Part shown: piece after piece, positions 43,507 to 51,927 of the stretch
Layout: each line of letters starts with the position of its first letter
Numbering within the stretch: the stretch's first letter is position 1
Assembly: GCF_013364235.1 (NCBI RefSeq)
Contig: NZ_CP054919.1
Span: forward strand, 2,150,810 to 2,214,809
Length of the DNA stretch: 64,000 nt
Direction: 5' to 3'
From: Kitasatospora sp. NA04385
Lineage (GTDB): Bacteria; Actinomycetota; Actinomycetes; Streptomycetales; Streptomycetaceae
The notes under the pieces: model-generated
Told to the model about the DNA's origin: nothing
Seen by the model: only the letters and a program-made list of their open reading frames with translations
Database searches by the model: none
Translations under genes and position numbers: made by a program

Positions 43507-43861
43507 CGGGGCGGGGCCGTGGTGGAGCCGCAGCCTGGCGGGGGTTGACGGGGCGTCAGCAGGGGGCGCACGGGTGCAACCGGGCGGCGCGCGGGGCGCG
43601 GGCGGTGACGGTGCGCTCCCGGCTCCGCCCCGCGCGCCCCGTTTGGCGCACGGTGGGTGACCGTCCGGTGCCGCTGCGTCGCCGCACCGGTGCGACGGCC
43701 CGATTCGGCGCCGACCGGCTGTCTGGACCGGCGGATGACGGGGCATCACCAGTGCGGACCACGTCCGTCCCCCCGCTGCCCGCCCCGGCACCCACCCGCT
43801 CGCGGGCACCGCCGCGCGCGGCGGCCGCGGAGGGGCTCCGCCAGGGAGGGAGCACCCACTC
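43507..43861 (+). other. noncoding region upstream of the FAD oxidoreductase
   Basis: About 355 bases, very GC-rich, no convincing gene on either strand. TTGACG near 43548 could be a -35 element but no matching -10 was found. The end holds GGGAG 9 nt before the GTG of the next gene. Confidence 0.45.
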
Positions 43862-45184
43862 GTGCCCGCACAGGACTTCACCGGCCGCGCCCAGCGCGGC
43901 CCGTCCGGCGACCCCGACGCGATCGTCGTCGGCGCCGGCGTCGCCGGACTGACCGCGGCGACCGCGCTCGCCGCCCAGGGCCTGGACGTCCAGGTCCTGG
44001 AGGCCACCGAACGCGTCGGCGGCCGGATGGCCACCCGCGAACTCGACGGCTTCCGCCTCGACCACGGCGGTCACCTGCTCAACACCGCCTACCCGGAGCT
44101 GGCCCGCCGCCTCGACCTCGACCGGCTGGAGCTGCGCCCGCTCTCCCCCGGCGTCCTGGTGCACAGCGGCGGCCGCGGCTACCGGGTCGGCGACCCGCGG
44201 CTGACCCCCGCCCGGCAGGCCGCCACCCGCGGGCCGCTCGGCACCCCGCTCGACAAGGCCCGGCTGGCCGCCGCGCTGGCCCGGCTGGCCGCGACGCCCA
44301 CCGAGCGGCTGCTCGCCCGCCCCGAGGCCACCGCCGCCCGGGCGCTGGCCGACCGCGGCCTGCCCGCCCGCACCGTCGACGCCTTCCTGCGCCCGCTGCT
44401 CGGCGCCCTGCTGTCCGACCCCGCGCTCGGCACCTCCAGCCGGGTCGCCGACCTGGTGCTGCGCGCGTACGCCCGCGGTCGGCTGTGCGTGCCGGCGGCG
44501 GGCGTCGGGGCCGTCCCGGCGCAGCTCGCCGCCCGGCTCCCGGAGCGGAGCCTGCGGCTGGGCGTCGAGGTGACCGCGGTCGGCACCGACGGCGTGGAGA
44601 CCGCCGCGCACGGCCGGATCCGCTCGCGCGCGGTGGTCGTCGCCACCGACGCGGCGACGGCGGCCAACCTGCTGCCGGGCCTGCGGCAGCCCGGGTTCCA
44701 CCCCGTCACCACCTACTACCACGCGGCGGAGCGCTCGCCGCTGGGCGAGGCCGTCCTGCTGCTGGACGCCGAGCGCTCCGGGATCTCGCACTCGCTGGTG
44801 CTCAGCGACGCCGACCCCTCGTACGCCGCCGACGGGCGGGCGCTGATCGCCACCACGGTGCTCGGCCGCCGCGCCTTCGACTCCGGCGGCCCGGCCGGGG
44901 ACGAGCCGGTGGTCCGGCGGCGGCTGGCCGAGCTGTACGGGACGGCCACCGGGGGGTGGGAGTTCCTGACCGTGCGGCACGTCGCCGACGCGGTGGTCGC
45001 GATGCCCCCGCCGCACCACTTCCGCCGCTCGGTGCGGCTGCTGGCCGGGCTGTACGTGTGCGGCGACCACCGGGACACCGGGACGGTGCAGGGCGCGCTG
45101 GTCTCCGGCCGGCGGGCCGCCGAGGCGGTGCTGCGCGACCTGGGCGTGCGGGCGGAGCCGGAGGCCGCGCGGGAGGCGGCCTGA
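43862..45184 (+). CDS. FAD-dependent oxidoreductase (amine oxidase/phytoene desaturase-like)
   Basis: 440 aa. N-terminal dinucleotide fold 'AIVVGAGVAGLTAATALAAQGLDV' and 'ATERVGGRMATRELDGFRLDHGG', C-terminal FAD motif 'GLYVCGDHRDTGTVQGALVSGRRAAEAVL'. This is the layout of flavin mono-amine oxidases, protoporphyrinogen oxidases and phytoene desaturases; the substrate is unknown. GTG 43862 has GGGAG 9 nt upstream. It faces the giant RHS gene, with a very strong terminator between. Confidence 0.88.
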   Translation: MPAQDFTGRAQRGPSGDPDAIVVGAGVAGLTAATALAAQGLDVQVLEATERVGGRMATRELDGFRLDHGGHLLNTAYPELARRLDLDRLELRPLSPGVLVHSGGRGYRVGDPRLTPARQAATRGPLGTPLDKARLAAALARLAATPTERLLARPEATAARALADRGLPARTVDAFLRPLLGALLSDPALGTSSRVADLVLRAYARGRLCVPAAGVGAVPAQLAARLPERSLRLGVEVTAVGTDGVETAAHGRIRSRAVVVATDAATAANLLPGLRQPGFHPVTTYYHAAERSPLGEAVLLLDAERSGISHSLVLSDADPSYAADGRALIATTVLGRRAFDSGGPAGDEPVVRRRLAELYGTATGGWEFLTVRHVADAVVAMPPPHHFRRSVRLLAGLYVCGDHRDTGTVQGALVSGRRAAEAVLRDLGVRAEPEAAREAA

Positions 45185-45191
45185 CGGAAAG

Positions 45192-45238
45192 GCGGCGGGC
45201 CGCCGCCCCGGAGTCGTTCCGGGGCGGCGGCCCGCCGC
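45192..45238. terminator. bidirectional terminator between the FAD gene and the RHS gene
   Basis: Perfect 21-bp inverted repeat, arms 45192-45212 and 45218-45238, with a 5-nt loop, immediately between two converging stops. One of the strongest hairpins in the window. Confidence 0.9.
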
Positions 45239-45253
45239 TTCCTGCTGCCTCCG

Positions 45254-48200
45254 TCAGGGGACGTCGGGCCTCGGAATGAAGCTCCAGGCCGGGTCCTTCG
45301 GCAGTGGCAGGTACCCGCCCGCGTAGAGGTTCGCCTCTATCTCCAACTGGTTCTTCGTCGCGGGGCTGGACATCCGCTCGCCCTTCGGGGGGTGGAGCCT
45401 GAAGGTCAGGAGGGAGGACAGCAGGGAGTCTCCCGAGTAGTTGCTGATGAAGCCCGGCGCACTGCCGCGCGACCACTGCTCGGAGTGGACCGCTTCGTGC
45501 TTGAGCAGGTTGGGACCGTAGGTCTCGGTGTAGTCCGCTCCCTTCTTCGCGGTCATCGCGTCGCGGACCTTCTTCTCGTAGGTGAGCCTCTGGTCGAGCT
45601 GGGTTTTGCTGCCCGGGTAGAAGAACACGTCTCCGACCGTCATCGGCTGATCGGTCATCGCGGGGGTCGCGCCGTAGCAGATCACTTGCAGCTCGCCCTG
45701 CTCGCAGGCGTCGTACCCCACGACGAGCCGGGCCAGGGCGTCGGCGCCGTTGAGCTCGTTGTTGCGGCCCCACGGGGTGAAGCTCATGTGGTTCAGGACG
45801 TCCGCCACGTTCCTGCAACCCCCGATGGAGAGGTACTCGGTCACGCAGGGACCGGTGACCACGCTGTGGCCGGTGTAGCCGGGCGGGGGCGCGCCCGGGG
45901 ACGAGGTGGGGGTCTTGGCCGAGGTCGAGGGCGTGGTCGAGGACGGGGACGGGGGCGTGCCCGGCCGGACCGGGGAGTCGTCGGTGTAGGGGAGCATCCG
46001 CATCTTGCCGGTCGGGTCGCTGTTGCTGACCGGGTTCTGGTTGCTGTAGCCGTAGCCGCCCATCTGGTCGGGGTCGGTGAGGTCGGTCAGCGGGTCGGGG
46101 CTGATGAAGCGGCCGGTGGCCGGGTCGTACTCGCGGGCGCCGAGGTGGGTGTAGCCGTCGGCGGGGTCGGTGGTGCCGCCGACGAAGCCGCGTTCGCCCG
46201 GCCAGCCGGCGGGGGCGGCGCCGCGCCGGCCGCCGTAGGGCAGGGACTTCTTGCGGTTGTAGGCCATGGTGGCGGCGTTGACGGACAGGCTGTCGGTGCC
46301 GTGGTGGTCGTCGAGCAGGTAGCGGACCTTGCCGTCGCCGCTGGTGCGGACGGCGCTGCCCTCGGGCAGCGTGTAGTAGCGGGTGCCGGTGACGGCGCGG
46401 GTGGCGGTGTCCAGGGCGAGTTCCTGGCCGCCGGGCAGGTAGAGGGTGGTCCTGCCGGGGTCGCGGCGCAGGATGCGGGTGCCGTCGGCGTCGTAGACGT
46501 CGGAGCTGGTGGTGGTGCCGGGGGTCGGGCCGGGGGTGGAGGTGGCCAGGTGGCCCTCCTGGTCCCAGCCGAGGGTCTGCTTGACGGTGGGGCCGGTGGT
46601 GGTGCTGGTCAGGTTGCCCCGGCCGTCGTAGCCGTACGCGGTGGTGGAGCCGACCGGTCCGGTGGTGGCCACCTGGGTGGCGGCGTGCGGCCGGGCCGCG
46701 CCGGTGGCGGTCGGGTAGGTGTAGGTGGAGCGGGTGTCGGCGGTGGCGGTGCCGGTCTTGTGGAGCGTCTCGGTGGCGCGGTTGCCGGCCGCGTCGAAGG
46801 TCCAGCTGGACCAGTAGGGGTCGGTGGCGCCGAGGTTGGGGCCGCCGGTGCTGGACGGGTCGGTGGTGCAGCCGTCGCCGGAGGTCCAGGCCTCGGTGAG
46901 GCGGCGGGCCCAGTCGGTGCGGAAGCACTGGTCGTCGGTGACGGCCGTGTCGTCCTGCCGGTCGGCGATCCGGGTGATGTCGCCGGCCGGGTTGTAGGTG
47001 TAGGTGGCGTTGGTGAGGGTCTGCGGTCCGGCGGCCTCGCGGTCGTCGGTGACGTTCACCAGCCGGCGGGTGGGGTCGTCGTAGGTCAGGGTGCGGACCA
47101 CCCGGCCGCCGGTGGTGCCGAGTTGGGCCTGGAGCAGCCGGCCGTAGGCGGAGTACTGGGTGCCGCCGAGGTAGCTGGTGCCCAGCGAGCTGGAGACCGA
47201 GGCGAGTTGGCCGTAGGCGTCGTAGCGGTCGGTCAGGGTCTCGGCGGGCAGCGCCGCGGTGGCCCTGGAGTTGGTGGTGGAGAGGTCGGTGGTCTCCTCC
47301 AGGCCGGTGGCGGGGGTGTACGTCCGGGCGACGGTGTAGTCGCCGGCCAGCTCCTCCTCGCCGGGAACGGCGGGGACGGTGGTGGTGGTGCCCTTCGCGT
47401 GGCCGGCGGCGTCGTAGCCGGTGACGGCGGTGCGGTAGGCGTAGGTGGTGCCGTTGACGGTGCGGTAGCGGGTGGAGCCGGCCGGCAGGCCGGTGCCGCC
47501 GGGGGCGGTGTCGTAGGTCAGTTCGGTGAGCACCGGGCCGGTGACCGAACCGGAGCGGGTGGTGCGGGTGCGGCCGAGCTCGTCGTAGGTGTAGGCGAGG
47601 GTCCCGGCGCTGGTCGTGGTGGTGGCGAGGCGGCCGTCGGCCCCGTAGCCGGAGTCGGTGGCGCCCTTGTCGGGGTCGGTGCTGCGGGTCTCCCGGCCGC
47701 GCAGGTCGTAGGCGTACGTCCAGCTGTTGCGGCCGGTGGCGTCGGTGGCCCCGGTCAGCTTGCCGGCGGTGTTCCAGGTGTAGGTGAGCGCCTCGTACTG
47801 GCTCGCGGCGGCGCCGGGCACCGGGGTGCGGTCCTTGTAGCGGCGCAGTTCGACGATGCGGCCCCGGGCGTCGGTGCGGGTGAGGGTCGCGGTGCCGCCG
47901 TCGGGCGGCAGGACGGAGGTCCAGTCGCCGCCGTAGGCGGTGGTGGTGCGCCACTTCTCGGTGTTGAAGGACTTCAGGACGCTGGCGGTGGTGCGGCCCT
48001 GGCCGTCGTACTCGGTGACGGTCTGGGCGGGGACCTGGTTGTCGGCGACGGACTGGAGGGTGGTGGAGACCGGCTGGCTGTTCCAGTAGTCGGCGTTGGT
48101 CTTCCAGTCCCGGCCGTGGGTGTCGTAGAAGGTGTCGGTGAGGGTGCGGCCGCCGGTGGTGGCCTCGGTCTGGGTCTGCCTGGCCCGCAGGAAGGAGTCG

Positions 48201-51200
48201 AACAGGGTGGTCGCGGTGCGGTAGGTGCCGTTCTCCAGCAGCACCTTGGCGGTGACGGCGGTGGGCGCGTCCTTGGCGAGCGCGTAGTTGAAGGTGGCGC
48301 TGGCGGGCTGGGTGGTGGCCCGGCCGGCGCTCCAGGCGGCGGTGAGCCGGCCGGCGGCGTCGTAGCCGTTGCTCGCGGTGCGGCCGGCCGTGTCGGTGCT
48401 GGTGAGGGGGAGGCCGCGCAGGCCGTCGTAGCCGGTGGAGGTGGTGTGCCCGGCCGGGTCGGTGACGGTCACCGTGGTGGGCTGCTGCCCGTCGGCGGGG
48501 GTGTAGGCGGTGGTGGTGGCGCGGCCGTCCTCGCCGGTGCTGGAGGTGGTGCGGCCGTAGCGGTCGTGGGCGGCGGCGCGCAGCGTGGTGTTCCAGACGG
48601 CGGTGGTGCCGTCGTAGCGCTGGAGTTCCTCCTGCCCGGTGGCGTACGCCTGGCCGGGCAGCGGGGCGGCGCCCTGGGCCTGGCCGTCGTAGGTGGTGCG
48701 GTTCGCGCTGACGGCGGTGGCCGGGGCGGGCGGGGTGGCGCAGGTGGTGGAGTCGACGGTGGTCGCCGCCGGGTAGTCGTTGAGCCAGTTGGTCCGGTCG
48801 GTGGCGGTGTAGGCGGTGCGGGTGCAGGACTCGTCGCCGGTGACGGCGGTGTCGCCCTCGTCGCTGACGGCGGTGACCCGGCCGAAGTCGGAGTCGTAGC
48901 TGCGGGTCAGCCGGGTGGTGCGCCAGGTGGTGCCGCTCAGCAGGGTGCGGGTCTGCTCGGTCGCGGTGCCGGAGAACCGGGCCCGGACGGGGGGCAGGTC
49001 GGTGCCGGGCTTGCCGTCCTTGCCGGGGATGCTCTTCGGGGTGTAGGTGGCGGTGGGGTCGCCGAGCCACGGGGTGGTGAGCGTCTCGGAGGTGACCGTG
49101 CCGCCGTCCTTGTCGAAGACGGAGGTGCGGGCGGTCTGCCCGGCGTAGCCGTCCTGGTCGGCGGTGCCGTTGACGCTCACCGAGCGCTTGCCGCCGCCGG
49201 GCAGCAGGTCGCCGTCCATGCCCCGGTAGTACTCGGTCTCGGTGAGCGTGGGGGCGGTGGTCCCGACCCGGACCCGGACCTTGGCGTAGCCGCGGAACTG
49301 GTTGTAGGTGCGGTCGGTGTCCGGGGTGAACTCGGAGTCGTCGCGGTGCCAGGCGGCGCCGCCCAGGTACTCGTAGCTGGTGACCTTGGACTCGGAGCCG
49401 GAGCCGGCGGTGGTGTCGTCCTCGGTGACGGAGGCGACCAGGTACTTGTGGAACCAGTCGAGCACCTGGGCCTGGTTCGGCGGCGTCCAGTACGACGGGT
49501 AGCAGGCCTTGTCGTCGGACTCCGGGGCCGGGGTCGCGCCGTAGGTGCACTCGTTGGGCCGGTAGGCGATCAGGGTGTCGCCGCCGGTCTCGTTGGTGAC
49601 CTTGGTGAGGCGGTACTTGTGCATCGGCGGGCGGCCCTCGGCGCCGTCGACCCGGTTGTCGTACGGCTCCCCGGTGAACTTCACCGGTTGCGGGAGCGTC
49701 ACGTCCGGCAGGGCGCCGGCCTGGTAGGTGCGGGCGATCGAGGTGAGCCACAGCGAGGGGGTGGAGACGTCGCCGGTGGGCGGCAGGGAGTGGGTGAGCG
49801 TCCACTGGTCGACGGGGGTGAGCGCGCCGCCGAGCCGGGCGAAGGTGCTGATGGTGGTCAGCCGCTTGCGGGTCCAGAAGGTCGGCGAGACGTTGGCGCA
49901 GGCGGAGCCCGCCGCGCAGTCCTGGTCGACGGGGACGTCCGGCCAGTCGGTGGCGTGCGCCTTGTCGAAGGCGGTGCAGGTGGTCAGGCAGCGTTCGCCG
50001 GTGCCGAAGACGACCTGGCCGACCGGCTCGGCGGGGGCGCCGAGGTCGCCGCGCAGGCCGTAGTCGATCCGCTTGAGGTAGCCGCCGCGGGTGTAGGCGG
50101 TGGCACCGGTGGTGGTCTTGAGGTTCTGCGCGTAGGCGTTGGTCTCGCGCTCGTAGTAGAACGCCATCGCGTTGCCGTGCGCGTCGACGGCGTAGTCCAG
50201 GTTCCAGCGCCACGCCTGGGTCTTCGCGGAGTCGGCGAACGCCGCGGCGTGGCCGGGCTCGCCGCTCTGGTTGCCGTAGACCGGCACCGTCCAGGCCGAG
50301 TTGGTGTCCTCGCCGGACTTGGTGGCGATGGGCAGCTTGTTGCGGCCGAACCACCACTGGTTGCCGGAGGTGTCGGTGACCTTCCAGTACTCGTTGTCGT
50401 CGTCGCCGTTGCCGATCGCCTCGCCCCGGATCCGCTCGATCCGCGAGCCGTCGTCGGCGGCCGGGCGCCACGTCCGGTCGTCGACCTTGACCAGGGCGGT
50501 GGACTTGCCGTTCAGCGACATGGTGGCGTTGTCGGACTTCCAGCACAGGTCGCCGGTCTTGGCCGCGTTGTTGCCCTGGTACTGGTCGCCCGCGCAGCCG
50601 GTGTAGCTGCGCTCGATGAAGCCCGGGTCGTAGTCCCAGCCCTCGCCGATCCAGGAGGTCTGGTTGTTGGTGGAGGCCGTCCGGCCGTCGGTGGCGGCCG
50701 AATTGTAGCCGAGCGCCACCTTGGGGACGAAGCCGCCGGGGGCCTGGGGCAGGTCGATCGGGTAATTCCAGGTGAAGGCGCCGGTGTTGCCGCTCTGGGC
50801 CCAGGAGCCGGTGGCGGCCAGCGAGGTCGCCCGGTAGTCGCCCATCGGGCCGGACGGCGAGGACTCGGCGGTCACGCCCAGGACCGTCATCGGCTGGGCG
50901 GCGCCGTCCTGCTGGGTGAACGACGCCTGCTCGGCGGACGGCGCCCGGCCGGTGGTGCCGGTGGCCGGCCGCTCGGGCGCCGCCGCCGCGGGGGCGGCGT
51001 CGACCTGCGCGGTCAACGTGCCCGCCACCGGGTCGTTGGCGGTGGGCAGCGGCGTCCGGGTGCGGCACTCGGCGCGCTCCGGGGTGGTCAGCGCGCAGGC
51101 GGGCAGCGCGACCAGGGTCAGCCGGGTGGCGGCGTCGGCGCCGTACGCGCCCTTGAAGGACGCGTAGTCCACCGAGACCGTGACGGGGGCGCCGGCGGTG

Positions 51201-51679
51201 GCCGCGTCGTCCCGCCGGATGCCGAGCAACGGGCCGTCCAGGCCGGCGCGTCGGGCCGCCGTGCGGTCGGCGACGCGGACCGCGACCGCGCCCGGCGCGG
51301 CCTTGCCGGGGGCCGCGCCGACCTTGACCGGGGTGCCCTCGGCCCGGCGGGCGGCGCCGCTGCCGGCCCCGGCGCCGGACGCGGCCGCAAGGTCGACCCG
51401 GGAGTCGGCCGCGGCGGGCCAGTCCGCCTCGGCGGGCTGCCAGTTGGCGTCGGTGCGCGCGGCGGCCCGGGCCGCGGCCGCTACCGCCAGGTCGTGGACG
51501 TCGACCGAGACCGGCTGCTGCACCGGACGGACCTTGAACCCGGGCAGGCCGGGCAGTGCCTGTGCCGCCGGGGCGGCCAGCAGGCCGAGCAGCAGGGCTC
51601 CGGAGAGCACTCCCCCGGCCGCCGAACGGCCTCGTCGGCCAACGGATCTGAATCGGTGTTCGAGCAAAGTTCCCCCCAT
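45254..51679 (-). CDS. giant secreted YD/RHS-repeat protein with zincin-like C-terminal domain
   Basis: 2141 aa from ATG 51679. Signal peptide with core 'GALLLGLLAAPAAQA'; an N-terminal domain; then from about residue 280 a long RHS shell rich in YD repeats ('YDAAGRLT', 'YDELGRTR', 'YDGRGNLT'), ending in the core motif 'DPATGRFISPDPLTD' and 'GGYGYSNQNPVSNSDPTGK'. After a Pro/Ser/Thr linker the last about 200 residues differ: they hold 'HEAVHSEQW' (His2061, Glu2062, His2065) and, 48 residues on, 'EIEANLYA', a HExxH...E pattern of zinc metallopeptidases. RHS proteins form a hollow shell around a C-terminal toxin or effector. No immunity-like gene follows the stop. Ribosome site is weak; a TTG 12 nt downstream is an alternative start. 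Confidence 0.88.
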   Translation of the reverse strand: MGGTLLEHRFRSVGRRGRSAAGGVLSGALLLGLLAAPAAQALPGLPGFKVRPVQQPVSVDVHDLAVAAAARAAARTDANWQPAEADWPAAADSRVDLAAASGAGAGSGAARRAEGTPVKVGAAPGKAAPGAVAVRVADRTAARRAGLDGPLLGIRRDDAATAGAPVTVSVDYASFKGAYGADAATRLTLVALPACALTTPERAECRTRTPLPTANDPVAGTLTAQVDAAPAAAAPERPATGTTGRAPSAEQASFTQQDGAAQPMTVLGVTAESSPSGPMGDYRATSLAATGSWAQSGNTGAFTWNYPIDLPQAPGGFVPKVALGYNSAATDGRTASTNNQTSWIGEGWDYDPGFIERSYTGCAGDQYQGNNAAKTGDLCWKSDNATMSLNGKSTALVKVDDRTWRPAADDGSRIERIRGEAIGNGDDDNEYWKVTDTSGNQWWFGRNKLPIATKSGEDTNSAWTVPVYGNQSGEPGHAAAFADSAKTQAWRWNLDYAVDAHGNAMAFYYERETNAYAQNLKTTTGATAYTRGGYLKRIDYGLRGDLGAPAEPVGQVVFGTGERCLTTCTAFDKAHATDWPDVPVDQDCAAGSACANVSPTFWTRKRLTTISTFARLGGALTPVDQWTLTHSLPPTGDVSTPSLWLTSIARTYQAGALPDVTLPQPVKFTGEPYDNRVDGAEGRPPMHKYRLTKVTNETGGDTLIAYRPNECTYGATPAPESDDKACYPSYWTPPNQAQVLDWFHKYLVASVTEDDTTAGSGSESKVTSYEYLGGAAWHRDDSEFTPDTDRTYNQFRGYAKVRVRVGTTAPTLTETEYYRGMDGDLLPGGGKRSVSVNGTADQDGYAGQTARTSVFDKDGGTVTSETLTTPWLGDPTATYTPKSIPGKDGKPGTDLPPVRARFSGTATEQTRTLLSGTTWRTTRLTRSYDSDFGRVTAVSDEGDTAVTGDESCTRTAYTATDRTNWLNDYPAATTVDSTTCATPPAPATAVSANRTTYDGQAQGAAPLPGQAYATGQEELQRYDGTTAVWNTTLRAAAHDRYGRTTSSTGEDGRATTTAYTPADGQQPTTVTVTDPAGHTTSTGYDGLRGLPLTSTDTAGRTASNGYDAAGRLTAAWSAGRATTQPASATFNYALAKDAPTAVTAKVLLENGTYRTATTLFDSFLRARQTQTEATTGGRTLTDTFYDTHGRDWKTNADYWNSQPVSTTLQSVADNQVPAQTVTEYDGQGRTTASVLKSFNTEKWRTTTAYGGDWTSVLPPDGGTATLTRTDARGRIVELRRYKDRTPVPGAAASQYEALTYTWNTAGKLTGATDATGRNSWTYAYDLRGRETRSTDPDKGATDSGYGADGRLATTTTSAGTLAYTYDELGRTRTTRSGSVTGPVLTELTYDTAPGGTGLPAGSTRYRTVNGTTYAYRTAVTGYDAAGHAKGTTTTVPAVPGEEELAGDYTVARTYTPATGLEETTDLSTTNSRATAALPAETLTDRYDAYGQLASVSSSLGTSYLGGTQYSAYGRLLQAQLGTTGGRVVRTLTYDDPTRRLVNVTDDREAAGPQTLTNATYTYNPAGDITRIADRQDDTAVTDDQCFRTDWARRLTEAWTSGDGCTTDPSSTGGPNLGATDPYWSSWTFDAAGNRATETLHKTGTATADTRSTYTYPTATGAARPHAATQVATTGPVGSTTAYGYDGRGNLTSTTTGPTVKQTLGWDQEGHLATSTPGPTPGTTTSSDVYDADGTRILRRDPGRTTLYLPGGQELALDTATRAVTGTRYYTLPEGSAVRTSGDGKVRYLLDDHHGTDSLSVNAATMAYNRKKSLPYGGRRGAAPAGWPGERGFVGGTTDPADGYTHLGAREYDPATGRFISPDPLTDLTDPDQMGGYGYSNQNPVSNSDPTGKMRMLPYTDDSPVRPGTPPSPSSTTPSTSAKTPTSSPGAPPPGYTGHSVVTGPCVTEYLSIGGCRNVADVLNHMSFTPWGRNNELNGADALARLVVGYDACEQGELQVICYGATPAMTDQPMTVGDVFFYPGSKTQLDQRLTYEKKVRDAMTAKKGADYTETYGPNLLKHEAVHSEQWSRGSAPGFISNYSGDSLLSSLLTFRLHPPKGERMSSPATKNQLEIEANLYAGGYLPLPKDPAWSFIPRPDVP

Positions 51680-51927
51680 GGTGAACCAACGCCGCCACAA
51701 AGACGTGCGTGATCCTCCCCTCATGCTTCGTCCACCGACAAGAAGGTGTGACATAGGACACCATGCGATGAGTTCGCTTACCGACACTTCGCCCCCGATC
51801 GTCCGAATCGTTCGCTCAACTCCCCAGACCTACAAGGTGATTTGACGTCCTACCAGTCGTTCGGAAGCGATCCGACCCGGCTACCATCCCCCGGCACCAC
51901 CACACGCTCCGAGGGGGGTAATTCCGC

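Noticed and set aside
43511..43861. Short frames in the region before the FAD oxidoreductase
   Set aside because: None has a ribosome site, family pattern or sensible codon bias relative to the other frames.
45392..51712. A 2106-codon open frame on the plus strand opposite the RHS gene
   Set aside because: It is a GC-rich antisense shadow of Gly/Val/Ala-rich nonsense; the minus-strand frame has a signal peptide, YD repeats and RHS core motifs.
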